Origin: Thermoanaerobacteraceae bacterium
GTDB taxonomy: Bacteria; Bacillota; JADQBR01
NCBI GenBank assembly: GCA_017656305.1
Contig: JACDOG010000015.1
Coordinates: 1 to 50,253, forward strand
DNA length: 50,253 nucleotides
Direction: 5' to 3'
The notes beneath the pieces are model-generated. The model was not told the DNA's origin and did not search any database. It worked only from the letters and a program-made list of their open reading frames with translations. Of the stretch, positions 40,144 to 49,274 are shown piece by piece; position 1 is the first letter of the stretch, and every line of letters starts with the position of its first letter. A program made the translations under genes and the position numbers.

Positions 40144-41862
40144 ATGAAAGTTGATCTCTTGGTAAAAAATGCATATGTGTTCAATTCTTATATAAAAAAG
40201 TTTATAAAAGCAGATGTTGCCGTTTTGGGTCAAAAAATCTTTTACATAGGAAATGCGGACAGTTACAATTTCTATGCCAACGAAGTTGTAGATGCAGATA
40301 ATAAATATATGATACCCGGGCTAATAGATATTCATGTTCACATTGAAAGCTCCATGACTACCCCTTATGCTTTTTCCCATGAGCTCATAAAAAACGGGGT
40401 AACAACAGTTGTTGCAGAGCCCCATGAAATAGCTAACATATTTGGCGTTGAAGGAATTAAAGCGATGATAGAAATAGGTAAAGATTGCAATCTGGATATC
40501 TACTACGGAATTCCGAGTTCCGTTCCATCTACTTCACAAAAATATGAAACGACAGGAGCCTGTATTGATGTAGAAGATATTGAAGTGCTGGTACATGAAA
40601 ATAATGTTATCTGTTTGGGAGAGGTAATGAATTATTACGATGTGATAAATAGTCCGGACGCTAAAGTAAATAAAATACTTGAATATTTCAGGAAAAACCA
40701 TCCTGAAATGCCGATTGAGGGGCACTGCCCGGTGCTAAAGGGGATGGATTTAGCAAAAGTCGTTTATAATGGAATTGATTCAGACCATACCCATCAGACG
40801 GTGGAAGGTTTAAGAGAAAGAATTATGAATGGAGTATTTGTAGAAATCCAGGAAAAATCTATGAACCAACCGGTTATAGATTTTCTAGTCCAAAATAAGC
40901 TGTATGAGCATTTTTGTTTAGTTACGGATGATGTAATGGCGGACATTCTTATTGAAGAAGGACATTTAAATAAGCTCGTAAAAAAAGCGATTAAAATGGG
41001 AATTAGTCCTGAAAATGCCGTGTATGTATCCACATTTACGCCGGCAAGAAGAATGGGTTTAAAAGACAGGGGGAGCATAGCACCCGGTAGGCTGGCAGAC
41101 TTTGTCTTGCTGGAAGATATTGAGGACTTTAAAATCGTAAAGGTGTATAAAAAGGGTAAAAAGGTGTATGACAGAAAAGAGAGATATACTTTTACAGAAA
41201 AAAGAAAGTTATTTCCAGATCATTTTTACAGAAGTATAAAGTTGCCAAATATAACTGCTGACAAATTTCAAATTAAAGCTCCCATAAAAAGAGGGAATAT
41301 AAAATGCAGGGTTATCAAAGTGAATGACGGGAGTACTTTTACTGAAGAGAAAATATGCGAAGTGAATGTTAAAGATGGCTTTTTAGACTGGGAGAACTCA
41401 CCGCACTGTATTGTGGCAGTCTTTGAGAGATACAACAATACGGGCAATTTTGGGATTGGGCTAATAACTGGGGATATAATCAAAGAAGGTGCGGTTGCCG
41501 CCACCTATGCCCATGATCATCATAATCTAATAGTAGTTGGTAAGACTGTAAAGGATGCAGTTAAAGCGGCAAATACAATTATAGAAAGTCAGGGAGGCTA
41601 TTGTGCAGTACAAAATGGTGAAATCTTGGCACTCGTAGAGCTACCCGTTGCCGGTATACTGTCTGAAGAGAGCTTGAGTTCTATCGGTAAAAAGCTTTCT
41701 AGTCTCAGAAGCGCAATGCATAGATTAGGGTACCGGCACTATAATTCGGTGATGTCCTTAAGTACAATATCTTTGCCCGTTAGCCCATTGCTAAAAATAA
41801 CGGATAAGGGTCTTGTCAACCTAAATGAGAACAGAATTGTAGAATTATTTGTGGAGGAATGA
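40144..41862 (+). CDS. ade: Adenine deaminase
   Basis: 572 aa metal-dependent amidohydrolase that turns adenine into hypoxanthine and ammonia. Metal ligands in DIHVHIESSMTTP, AEPHEIAN, EGHCPVLKG and DDVMADILIEEGHL, with the family C-terminal part (TYAHDHHNLIVVGK, ESQGGYCAV). Full family length. The start has a ribosome site GAAGGGG before ATG. It overlaps the region before the phosphorylase gene, which starts 5 bp after its stop. Confidence 0.93.
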   Translation: MKVDLLVKNAYVFNSYIKKFIKADVAVLGQKIFYIGNADSYNFYANEVVDADNKYMIPGLIDIHVHIESSMTTPYAFSHELIKNGVTTVVAEPHEIANIFGVEGIKAMIEIGKDCNLDIYYGIPSSVPSTSQKYETTGACIDVEDIEVLVHENNVICLGEVMNYYDVINSPDAKVNKILEYFRKNHPEMPIEGHCPVLKGMDLAKVVYNGIDSDHTHQTVEGLRERIMNGVFVEIQEKSMNQPVIDFLVQNKLYEHFCLVTDDVMADILIEEGHLNKLVKKAIKMGISPENAVYVSTFTPARRMGLKDRGSIAPGRLADFVLLEDIEDFKIVKVYKKGKKVYDRKERYTFTEKRKLFPDHFYRSIKLPNITADKFQIKAPIKRGNIKCRVIKVNDGSTFTEEKICEVNVKDGFLDWENSPHCIVAVFERYNNTGNFGIGLITGDIIKEGAVAATYAHDHHNLIVVGKTVKDAVKAANTIIESQGGYCAVQNGEILALVELPVAGILSEESLSSIGKKLSSLRSAMHRLGYRHYNSVMSLSTISLPVSPLLKITDKGLVNLNENRIVELFVEE

Positions 41863-41866
41863 TAGT

Positions 41867-42631
41867 ATGCTGTATGATAAAACGTTGCAAAAACATATAA
41901 GGTGCAAGATAGGAGATATAGCTCCTTATGTCCTCATACCTGGGGACCCGGGTAGAGCAAAGAGGATTGCTGAACGGTTTGATGAGGCTGAAAAAATAGC
42001 AGAAAACAGGGAATACGTAGTTTATACTGGCTATAAGGATGGAGTGAGGTTAAGCGTTTGTTCTACGGGAATAGGAGGACCATCGGCTGCCATTGCTGTA
42101 GAAGAACTTGCCAATGTAGGTGCCCATACATTTATTAGAGTAGGATCTGCGGGAGCAAGAAGAGAGGACATCCCAGTAGGAAGTGTGGTAATTGTTAATG
42201 CTGCTGTTCGTGAGGAAGGAACTTCGCATGAATATTTGCCGGGTAGTTATCCTGCGATTGCAAATTTTCAAGTTACTCTGGCTTTGAAAGAAGCTACGGA
42301 AGAAAAATTAAAGGGAGAAAAGTTTTTTATCGGGGTCAGTTTGACCAGAGATGCCTACTATATGCAGAATAAGGAATTAAATAACATCTTACTCAACACT
42401 GATGTAGTAGTATCCGAAATGGAATGTGCTACTGTTTTTATTGTCGGTTCTAAAAGAAGATTCCGTGTGGGAGCAATAGTGGGAACTGACTCAAATATTT
42501 TACTAAAAAAACAGCTTACACTTGAGGAAAAAGAACGGCTGTTTTACCAGGCTGAGAAAAAAGTGATGGATATAGCTATAGATGCTCTAGTGAACTTGAG
42601 CAAAAAAGAAAATGACAACCCCGCAGTTTAA
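41867..42631 (+). CDS. Nucleoside phosphorylase (uridine/purine PNP-UDP family)
   Basis: 254 aa trimer/hexamer-type phosphorylase. Blocks: PGDPGRAKRIAERF (phosphate site), STGIGGPSAAIAVEELA, FIRVGSAG, EMECATVF (ribose site). It splits a nucleoside into base and ribose-1-phosphate; whether the base is uracil or a purine cannot be told by eye. With adenine deaminase next to it, adenosine or a similar purine nucleoside is likely. ATG 41867 follows GGAGGA; the frame opens at 41849 inside ade. Confidence 0.88.
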   Translation: MLYDKTLQKHIRCKIGDIAPYVLIPGDPGRAKRIAERFDEAEKIAENREYVVYTGYKDGVRLSVCSTGIGGPSAAIAVEELANVGAHTFIRVGSAGARREDIPVGSVVIVNAAVREEGTSHEYLPGSYPAIANFQVTLALKEATEEKLKGEKFFIGVSLTRDAYYMQNKELNNILLNTDVVVSEMECATVFIVGSKRRFRVGAIVGTDSNILLKKQLTLEEKERLFYQAEKKVMDIAIDALVNLSKKENDNPAV

Positions 42632-42643
42632 TGCTGCGGGGTT
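42617..42643 (+). terminator. Terminator overlapping the phosphorylase stop codon
   Basis: AACCCCGCAG-(7)-CTGCGGGGTT. The stop codon TAA (42629-42631) is in the loop, so the operon ends without any 3' UTR. Confidence 0.8.
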
Positions 42644-42851
42644 TATGATTGCCCAGCATATATAAAAAAATATTAAAAAACAACAACAAAAGGAATCTAG
42701 TAAACCAGATGTGTTAGTTTCTTACCGAGGGTTTTAAGTGCGAGCTGCTGTATGGCTTCACTACCGGTAATTTTTTCGTTTAAATCTTTTTTATGTTAAG
42801 TATTTTGTATATTCTTGTGATGGGAAAAGACGGTTGAAGGCAAAATTAGGT

Positions 42852-42892
42852 TAGGTCAGTAGCTGCAATATTTAACTGCAGCTACTGACCTA
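42852..42892 (-). terminator. Long perfect hairpin, terminator on minus
   Basis: TAGGTCAGTAGCTGCA and its exact inverted copy TGCAGCTACTGACCTA, 9-base loop. On minus it follows the small gene ending at 42906 and leads into a short T-rich stretch. Upstream, 42640-42850 has no gene; a 32-codon minus frame near 42720-42805 (ending LGKKLTHLVY) may be a relic. Confidence 0.7.
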
Positions 42893-42905
42893 GAGAAAAT
42901 TGGCG

Positions 42906-43094
42906 TTAAGTAGGTTTTCGAAGTATAAAAACAATGTATGCAATTAAACCCAGAGGGAAGAATAGTATTGTTATCAAGCTCCAGAATATTTTATTATAAC
43001 CTCTTTTTTGAGCGTCTATCCAAACAAAAATCCCGGATAAAAAAATTACGACAAGTATTACTGTGTTAAAGATCTGAAAAATTTTTACTACCAA
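42906..43094 (-). CDS. Small two-helix membrane protein
   Basis: 62 aa with two hydrophobic helices and a short basic loop (WIDAQKRGYNKIFW), resembling PLD-nuclease N-terminal-type membrane proteins. TTG 43094 is 8 bases after AAGGTGG; a GTG at 43106 overlaps that site. Role unknown. Confidence 0.6.
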   Translation of the reverse strand: MVVKIFQIFNTVILVVIFLSGIFVWIDAQKRGYNKIFWSLITILFFPLGLIAYIVFILRKPT

Positions 43095-43137
43095 ATTTAT
43101 CGCCACCTTAAAAAAACTCTAACTTTGCATTTTTAAG

Positions 43138-43307
43138 TAGCAATTTCCTGGTTGTTGAGATCCCAATAATACTTTAAAATCACTAGCTGCTTAAGTTTTG
43201 GCTCTAGTTTTGTAATTGCCAAACGCAAGTCTTGGCTTAACTCTGCTTGTTCCATGTGTTTATAAGGTTCATCACCAGCATTATTTTTTTTGGCTTATCA
43301 AAAATCC
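43138..43307 (-). pseudogene. Fragment of an ECF sigma factor gene (partial copy of 47501-48055)
   Basis: About 165 bp closely match, with scattered changes, the minus-strand region 47633-47805 of the sigma gene (CAATTTCCTGGTT, TTGAGATCCCAATAATA, GCTTAAGTTTTGGCT, AATTGCCAAACG, TTATAAGGTTCATCA are shared). It covers part of sigma region 4 and the linker. It is broken at both ends. The rest of 43308-43538 holds no gene I can see. Confidence 0.8.
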
Positions 43308-43538
43308 TGAAACGGGGATGGTGGTGGTTGGTCGGTCATAGTAAAATGTTACCACGTTGCCAATAATGTGCTTCATTATCACGTAAGTTAAGTTTTGTAT
43401 TATGAGGGTTTGTCAAGAATTTAGCGTAACCATTCTGAGGAAAATATATGCAAAATCTTTTATTATGAGTACAAGGGAGTTAGATAAAGCAACTTCCTTG
43501 TACCTTTGAGTTGTATTTTTTGGAAAAAAGTTTTTTTA

Positions 43539-44543
43539 TTAAGGGGCTCCAAACCACCAAACAGGCGCCAGCTCAATTCTCTTTATTTTACTTTCTTTCG
43601 TTAATTCTTCAGTATCTATATCCAGTCTTAAGCCATAGTCATCTCCCACATCAAAGTAGGTGGAGTTTTCATCAAAATTAGGGCCGTGTTCGATTACCGG
43701 ATAATGGGATTTATAATAGTCAATAGCTTCCTTTGCGTTGCTCCCCACACTAAATCCATCTGAAGTATAATAACCTTCACATTCTATTCTTATATACCAA
43801 ATACTATGCGTATATAAACTATAAAAAATATCTATACCGTCACCTAAAGTCATTAGCTTGCCGCTTCCATCCACTTTTCCGTAATGAATAAATCCCCCAT
43901 GATTTACCCCAAACTCAGCCTCTCTTACTTCAACATAATCCCTTCCTAACACACTTATAGCTTTTTCCAAAGAATCTCCAATCTTGATACCTTCTATGCT
44001 TATGGGGATATTTAATTTGGAATAATCTTTACTACTATATTCTTCTTCAAGTTCTTCAAGATGTTCTACTTTTACAAAGCCATAATTATTTCTGCGAGAT
44101 TCACGGAAATAAACTAACGCCCAGTGTTCATCATATTTGTTTCTCACCGTACTAATTACCTTTACCTTTGCAGGACGACCTTTGTTGACTTCAATCGCAT
44201 CTGAGTAGGGAAGTGCTCTTAATGGTTCTTCACCATTGTATTGCATATACCCTAACATGGTTTGTATCTCTTCTTCCTCATAGTAGTATTCATCTAAAAA
44301 GTACTGATAGTTAATCTTTTCTAGTTCATTAATCTTCATATTACGCTCTCTGATTGTTTCAGTAAGCCTTTCGTTCTCTTTTTCCAATTGTTTTATCTTT
44401 GCCTTTAAATTGCTAACAAAATTTTGATATTCATCTGTAGCTCCATCCATACTTACAGTGTGTTCTTCAGTACAGCCAGTTAATAATAGGACACAAAGTA
44501 AAAATAAAATATTAACCATGTACATAATATTTTTATGCTTCAT
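43539..44543 (-). CDS. Lipoprotein with coiled coil and SH3-like region
   Basis: 334 aa. Lipoprotein signal (LLCVLLLTGCTEE), a coiled coil (about 35-75: KAKIKQLEKENERLTETI), then a region like a bacterial SH3 domain (KVISTVRNKYDEHWALVYF, NYGFVKVEHL) and a C-terminal domain of unknown fold (IEGIKIGDSLEKAISVLGRD). ATG 44543 has GGTGGGA upstream. Surface-exposed, function unknown. Confidence 0.68.
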   Translation of the reverse strand: MKHKNIMYMVNILFLLCVLLLTGCTEEHTVSMDGATDEYQNFVSNLKAKIKQLEKENERLTETIRERNMKINELEKINYQYFLDEYYYEEEEIQTMLGYMQYNGEEPLRALPYSDAIEVNKGRPAKVKVISTVRNKYDEHWALVYFRESRRNNYGFVKVEHLEELEEEYSSKDYSKLNIPISIEGIKIGDSLEKAISVLGRDYVEVREAEFGVNHGGFIHYGKVDGSGKLMTLGDGIDIFYSLYTHSIWYIRIECEGYYTSDGFSVGSNAKEAIDYYKSHYPVIEHGPNFDENSTYFDVGDDYGLRLDIDTEELTKESKIKRIELAPVWWFGAP

Positions 44544-44854
44544 ATTTCTTCCCACCATATGACATTTTACTAAAAAGCCTTTTACGATCACCCTTTGGCC
44601 GGATACCTTGACGGTTTGTTTAGGGCATGTATTTTGTTTAGCGCACGGGAGTCTGAGAAATTACCCTATTCAATCCCTTGCTAATATACCCAATATCCAA
44701 AGGTCTTTTTGGTGTATGCGTACCCAAAAACCCGTAATCATTACAATTTTTCATCTTCATTCTATAGGTTTATACTAACCATGGACTCATATATTTTCCT
44801 TTGCAGTACTAAAAAAGAAAAGTACGTCTGTAAACACGTGCATTATTTATTATC
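44544..44854. other. Intergenic region
   Basis: 311 bp, AT-rich. A 40-codon minus frame (44638-44760) reads MKMKNCNDYGFLGTHTPK and ends ISQTPVR without a ribosome site; it may be a gene relic. No promoter or RNA recognised. Confidence 0.35.
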
Positions 44855-45055
44855 CTATTCTTGGTTTTTATGAATTGGCCACTTAGAAAAAGCTAAAAAA
44901 AATAATACAATTATATTTGCTATAGGAACCAATGTTAGTAAGCTTAACCAACCTGAAAACCCTGCTTTTGAAAATATCTTCCAAAAAGGTACAAGCGTGA
45001 TAAAACTAACAACAAGAAATGGAATAAATATCAATTCTGGCATTCCGAAGTTCAT
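44855..45055 (-). CDS. Small membrane protein
   Basis: 66 aa, two hydrophobic helices (about 8-24 and 35-57). It resembles DUF805/DUF5684-type small membrane proteins (KAGFSGWLSLLTLVPIANII). ATG follows AAGGGGGAG. Function unknown. Confidence 0.68.
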   Translation of the reverse strand: MNFGMPELIFIPFLVVSFITLVPFWKIFSKAGFSGWLSLLTLVPIANIIVLFFLAFSKWPIHKNQE

Positions 45056-45110
45056 TAACTTCTCCCCCTTTTTGCATTTACTAAATTATATAATGTTTTA
45101 AGTATATTAT

Positions 45111-45133
45111 AGCACCTCTTTCAAAGAGGTGCT
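45111..45133. terminator. Hairpin between two minus-strand genes
   Basis: AGCACCTCTTT and AAAGAGGTGCT separated by one base, so the loop opens to at least three. It follows the gene ending at 45146 on minus. T-runs are short. Confidence 0.55.
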
Positions 45134-45145
45134 TTATATTACAAC

Positions 45146-45935
45146 TTAATCAATGCCGGAATCATATGCATTTGCTCCGCCAGCATATACCCAAATGTCA
45201 AGCCAAGGATATCTATTCTGTAGTTTTTGGCCACTCAAAGGCTCACTCATATAGAAATATCCTTTGACCCATTTATAATATCTATAACCATCGTACTCAT
45301 ACCGACCTCCTTCTGCTATAATTCCATCGTAATGCCAAGTCGGATCATAAGCTTCGCCCCAGGTAGTGGGTGATACTGAAGTGATTTTATCCCCAGCCTC
45401 ATTCCACTCCCAATACATACGGGTAAAGAAAGTCCACAGCTTATAACCATAGACAGAATGGTATGCAGATACAGAAAAAGTTTTTTCTTCATTTCCTTCT
45501 GTTTGAATAGTTATTGCTTCTGTAGTATAAGAGGGTTGTTCTATACGCAATTGTTCTTTCATTATTTGATATAAATCGGGAAAGTAATGTCTAGCTACGT
45601 TTTCAACAAAGCCTTTATCCCAAAAAATAGAATTATCACCATTTCGTTTCAATGCAATAATTTTATTTAAATGTTCTTTAGTCAATTTTTTTATTTGTTT
45701 TTCAGTGAGCCCCTTAAAACTTTTTTTTTAGATTTTCAATTTCTAACTTTTGAAGTGTTTCAGTATCGGAAGTATTACTGTCAACAACTTCTACTTTATA
45801 GTAAGCAATAGAATTTAGCAATAAGTCATGTAGGTTTTGACTCGTAGGTTGGGCAATAGCAGTTAACGGCATCCCAGTTACCAAAATAGAAAATACTATT
45901 GCAGTCACAACAATATGGTTAAATAGTCTTTTCAA
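45146..45935 (-). pseudogene. Secreted hypothetical protein split by a frameshift at an A9 tract
   Basis: The first part (45935 to about 45714) has a signal peptide ending TGMPLTAIAQ and 73 codons. The frame then breaks in nine A bases (minus strand, forward T 45721-45729). Dropping one A joins it seamlessly (LKKSFKGLTEKQIKKLTKEH) to the second part ending at 45146, giving about 262 residues. The C-terminal part is rich in Trp/Tyr (YKLWTFFTRMYWEWNEAGD). This may be a real mutation, a sequencing error, or polymerase slippage. TTG start with AAGGA. Confidence 0.65.
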
Positions 45936-46340
45936 AATAAATCTTCCTTAAAGATTTTTTAGGCTAGATAGATTTTAATCATTTAAGCACAACCATAGAA
46001 CCACCTCCTTATTTAGGTTAATTATTTCAAATTAAATTACCGTAAATTGTGAACAGATTAACCTTATTAACCGGACCTATGCGTATTTAATAGTAACTAT
46101 ATTTGTTAAATACCATTTTACAAGTAAATGATTTCGCATTATTGCTTTAAATTAAATTTCCTTAGTCATATTTAGCAGTGCGTTCCTTAATTTCATTAAC
46201 TAGACAGAAGGTAGGTTCAGAGGGTTCTAATAATCGTTCGACAAATTATTTTCATAATCGCCAAAAAAAGTCAGAACCCTATACAAGCATTTTTTGTCAG
46301 TTTATTTGAAATGAAAACTTTACAAAGGAGAGTGGTTTAA
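45936..46340. other. Intergenic region with a five-codon minus frame
   Basis: On minus, AAGGAGGTGG (46010-46001) precedes ATG 45996 and a 5-codon frame MVVLK-stop (45979), 43 bp before the secreted-protein start. This could be a leader peptide. The rest is divergent promoter space for the genes at 45935 and 46341; no clear consensus promoter. Confidence 0.4.
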
Positions 46341-46730
46341 GTGAGAAAGGTTTTGACTACTATTTTGGTGACCTTATTAGTCTTGTTATTACATGGAGCA
46401 GCTTTTGCGGGAGAAAATATTCAGTTTGCCACTCAATCTTCCGATGTATTTGCTTCTTTTGGAAGTGGTATAGGAGAGATATCAGGAGAATTGGAAGCCA
46501 AAGCCTATTCAAGCACCTGGGGATTATACAACCAAACCATTAAGATGGAATTGCAGGAATACGATGGTGGTTGGAAGACAATAAAAACGTGGGAGCGTTC
46601 AGATTATACAAGTTCTATGACAGTTTTAGGATATTATCCATTAGTACCAGGTAAATACAGAGTTAAGTCAACTCACACTGCCGGAGGAGAAACAAAAACT
46701 TCTTACAGTGATATTTGGATAGTAGATTAA
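46341..46730 (+). CDS. Small secreted hypothetical protein
   Basis: 129 aa with a Sec signal peptide (cut after LLHGAAFAG). The mature part is about 105 residues, beta-rich, with no cysteines. GTG 46341 follows AAAGGAGAG. Probably a cell-surface or extracellular protein; not recognised. Confidence 0.68.
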   Translation: MRKVLTTILVTLLVLLLHGAAFAGENIQFATQSSDVFASFGSGIGEISGELEAKAYSSTWGLYNQTIKMELQEYDGGWKTIKTWERSDYTSSMTVLGYYPLVPGKYRVKSTHTAGGETKTSYSDIWIVD

Positions 46731-46743
46731 CACATAATCTAAG

Positions 46744-46772
46744 GGGGTTATCATTAAAGATAACCCCTATTT
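46744..46772. terminator. Bidirectional terminator
   Basis: GGGGTTATC-(6)-GATAACCCC between convergent genes, with a short T-rich tail on plus. Confidence 0.7.
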
Positions 46773-46779
46773 AACGTTC

Positions 46780-47511
46780 CTATAAACTGTCAATAATTTT
46801 CAATAGTTCCTGAAACGGAATATTTTTAGATGTTAATGTATACTTTATGGAATTGATTGTCCAAATAATTTGATAGTTATTTTCCTTTTTAATTACGATG
46901 CCTTCGGCTTGGTTATTAAACAAGTTTATTTTTTCAACTTCTAAGTTATTAGGTACATAAGTGTTGAATGAATTTTCTCCTATAAGGTTTTCTTGCCTCA
47001 GCGATAAAAAAGAATCGTCACCAATAAATTGCAAATCAGTAACAGAATGAGGATATTTTCCTACGTTAACATTAATATGAGGTGTTTTTTCCAGATTTTC
47101 TGGTAAGTAATTTGGAAACTTAATCTGGTAAATTGTTAGGCTCTGGGCTTCCTCAAGAGATAAATTTTCGTAAAAGCCTGGTTCTATTTCCGGATTAACC
47201 TTGTCTGTTAATATGGTATACTCTTCTCCCTCTGAAACCGAAAGCCACTGGAATATTTTGTCTTTAAAAGCCTGCACTTCTTTAGGTACGCTTGCAGATG
47301 CTACTATCAATGCTACTGCTACTACTGCAGCAACATAGGAGAAGCGTTTGAGTTTTAATAACTGTTTCAGGCTCGATCGTTCACGTCTTTTTTCATTTTC
47401 CAACCTTTGTTGAAATGTTTCCCAAGATTTTTCCATATCTACCGGTACAGGGCCGTCAATCATAGCTTTTAAATTATCTTTAATATACTTATCCAATTGT
47501 TTATCGTTCAT
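46780..47511 (-). CDS. Membrane anti-sigma factor with DUF4367-like domain
   Basis: 243 aa. A cytoplasmic N-terminal part (about 1-55) should hold the sigma factor; one membrane helix (about 57-75); an extracellular C-terminal domain (about 90-243) like DUF4367 (SLEEAQSLTIYQIKFPNYLP, YQIIWTINSIKYTL). ATG 47511 overlaps the sigma gene by 11 bp. It keeps the partner sigma at the membrane until a signal arrives; the signal is unknown. Confidence 0.82.
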   Translation of the reverse strand: MNDKQLDKYIKDNLKAMIDGPVPVDMEKSWETFQQRLENEKRRERSSLKQLLKLKRFSYVAAVVAVALIVASASVPKEVQAFKDKIFQWLSVSEGEEYTILTDKVNPEIEPGFYENLSLEEAQSLTIYQIKFPNYLPENLEKTPHINVNVGKYPHSVTDLQFIGDDSFLSLRQENLIGENSFNTYVPNNLEVEKINLFNNQAEGIVIKKENNYQIIWTINSIKYTLTSKNIPFQELLKIIDSL

Positions 47512-48055
47512 TGTTAGTCCCCTCAATTAACTTGAGATAGTCTTTATTAATTGACGGTAAAACTTTAGAAAGCGTTCTCCTTGCTCTGTGTAGGGAAGAT
47601 TTAACTGTTCCGATGGGTATTTGAAGCATGTCAGCAATTTCCTGGTTATTGAGATCCCAATAATATTTTAAAATGACCAATTGCTTAAGTTTTGGCTGTA
47701 GTTTTGAAATTGCCAAACGTAACTCTCGGCTTAATTCTGATTTTTCTATATGATTATAAGGTTCATCATTAGTATCTGATTTTTGATTAATCAAAAAGTC
47801 TAAGGTTTTATTGTCTTCGATATTGATAACTTTCTTGTTGCTTTTGTATAAGTCGATGGCACAGTTTGATGCGATACTGGCTACCCAGGGGCCGAACTTA
47901 CTGGGATCTTTTAACTTGTCAATATTTTTGTAGGCTTTAATAAATGCTTCTTGAGCAGCATCTTCCGCTAATGAATGGTTCTTTAGTATTAAAAGGCAGG
48001 TTAAATAAACTCTTTTATAATACGTTGTATAAAGGACTTTAAAGTAACCGCTCAT
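47501..48055 (-). CDS. ECF-type sigma-70 factor
   Basis: 184 aa. Region 2 (about 5-70: LAEDAAQEAFIKAYKNIDKL, SKFGPWVASIASNCAIDLYK) and region 4 (about 120-170: LNNQEIADMLQIPIGTVKSS, LHRARR). SigW/SigV-like size. A likely target promoter was not identified. A second, broken copy of part of this gene lies at 43138. It sits directly downstream of an IS3 remnant, so its own promoter may be displaced. Confidence 0.9.
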   Translation of the reverse strand: MSGYFKVLYTTYYKRVYLTCLLILKNHSLAEDAAQEAFIKAYKNIDKLKDPSKFGPWVASIASNCAIDLYKSNKKVINIEDNKTLDFLINQKSDTNDEPYNHIEKSELSRELRLAISKLQPKLKQLVILKYYWDLNNQEIADMLQIPIGTVKSSLHRARRTLSKVLPSINKDYLKLIEGTNNER

Positions 48056-48214
48056 TCCTTTCCTCCTTCATTAGACAAGCAGTTACTATAAAATTCCATT
48101 TTTGTGTCGATATTCCTGCATGTTATATGGTCGATATGTTTTATATATTGTCGAGTTTTTGCAGAAATTAAGATGATTAAATTTTTTTGAAAGAAGTAGA
48201 TTGGATTGCGTGTT

Positions 48215-48405
48215 AAAACAATTTCATTAATAATATCGGGTTTTCCTTTAATGAAGGCCTGGTTTAAGGCAGCATGAACAAAGGACCTCTCCAGTGTTTG
48301 CTCCAGTGCCCAACTGACAACGCAACGAGAATGCCAAGCTATTATTGCCACGAGGGACATCCAACCGTGAGTCAGCTCCCTGGCCTCCTTTTTCTTCTTT
48401 TTGGC
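48215..48405 (-). pseudogene. IS3-family transposase (OrfB) fragment
   Basis: A short piece of the rve/integrase core: LTHGWMSLVAIIAWHSRCVVSWALEQ-type sequence with KGKPDIIN at the end. In intact IS3 OrfB this follows the first catalytic Asp. Catalytic residues are lost and the frame is broken on both sides. Beyond it, 48406-48678 has no gene; a disrupted frame of about 60 codons is likely the same relic. Confidence 0.72.
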
Positions 48406-48678
48406 CCTGGTCTCTTTGCTGAATAAGGTTTTCCATGTTTTCTAAAACTATCTTTTTCCACTGCTTGATCTGGGATGAACACCGTAATCTGAGGCAATTT
48501 ATAGAAATACCCAGCTTAATTAAGTAATTAACATATAAAATGTATTTCGGAAATAAATCTGAAATTAGGGGTTGTTTTCAGAGACAAATCAGAAATTCAA
48601 GATTTTAATTATATATTCTTAATGAGATTGTTAGCCCTAGATTAAGCATAGAGTTTCTTGTGGGACGGGTGAGGCAAA

Positions 48679-49038
48679 ATGAAAAAGAAGGCAGTAGCAA
48701 TTATACGCGTCAGTTCCAAAGAACAGGCTCAAGATGAAAGACATTCCATTCCGCACCAACGCCAGCATATTGCTGAAGAGTGTGAGAAAAGAAATTTTGA
48801 GCTTGTGAAGAATTTTGAATTTGTAATGAGTGGCGCGAAGGTCATGAAATCCAGTGGGAATGAACAGAAAGAAATTCTTAATTATATAGAAAACAACAAT
48901 ATAGAAGTAGTAATTGTTCATGAACTTGACAGGTTAGCCCGTTCCATGATTGATACTCTTCTTTTTGTTGATGAGTTACACAACAGAAAAGTAACATTTA
49001 TTAGCGTACACGACGGCTTTGACATTTCAACATCCTAG
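48679..49038 (+). pseudogene. Serine recombinase, N-terminal fragment
   Basis: 119 codons of a resolvase-type catalytic domain: AIIRVSSKEQAQDERHSIPH (nucleophile Ser in RVSS) and ELDRLARSM. It stops where an IS3 orfA remnant begins at about 49036; all of the recombinase and zinc domains are missing. ATG 48679 has no clear ribosome site. It may be the decayed recombinase of the island that begins at the spoVR break. Confidence 0.78.
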
Positions 49039-49116
49039 GGTCAGCGCTGTATCTGTTTCCATTGCTTCCTTAACTACCTGTTGCTTGAACTCTGGAGAAT
49101 ACTTCTTTCTCTGCAT
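49036..49116 (-). pseudogene. IS3-family OrfA N-terminal fragment
   Basis: ATG 49116 with GAGGG upstream starts MQRKKYSPEFKQQVVKEAME, the N-terminal helix-turn-helix of IS3/IS911 OrfA. After 26 codons it runs into the recombinase fragment and stops. OrfB pieces are at 48215-48405 on the same strand, so the recombinase piece lies within or beside a broken IS3. Confidence 0.75.
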
Positions 49117-49274
49117 TCTTATTACCCTCTATACCTTAATTTTATGAATTAAGGCTCTCGTTGTCCAATTTGGTTAGGGGGTTAAATAGCTTGACGAAAT
49201 GTACGAATTGGCTAAAATGTCCAGACAATGAACGGGGCTGAAATTCTATGAATACATGAGGATTTAAGGCTTAC

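Noticed and set aside
44638-44760. 40-codon minus-strand frame
   Set aside because: No ribosome site and no family match; listed only as a possible relic in the intergenic note.
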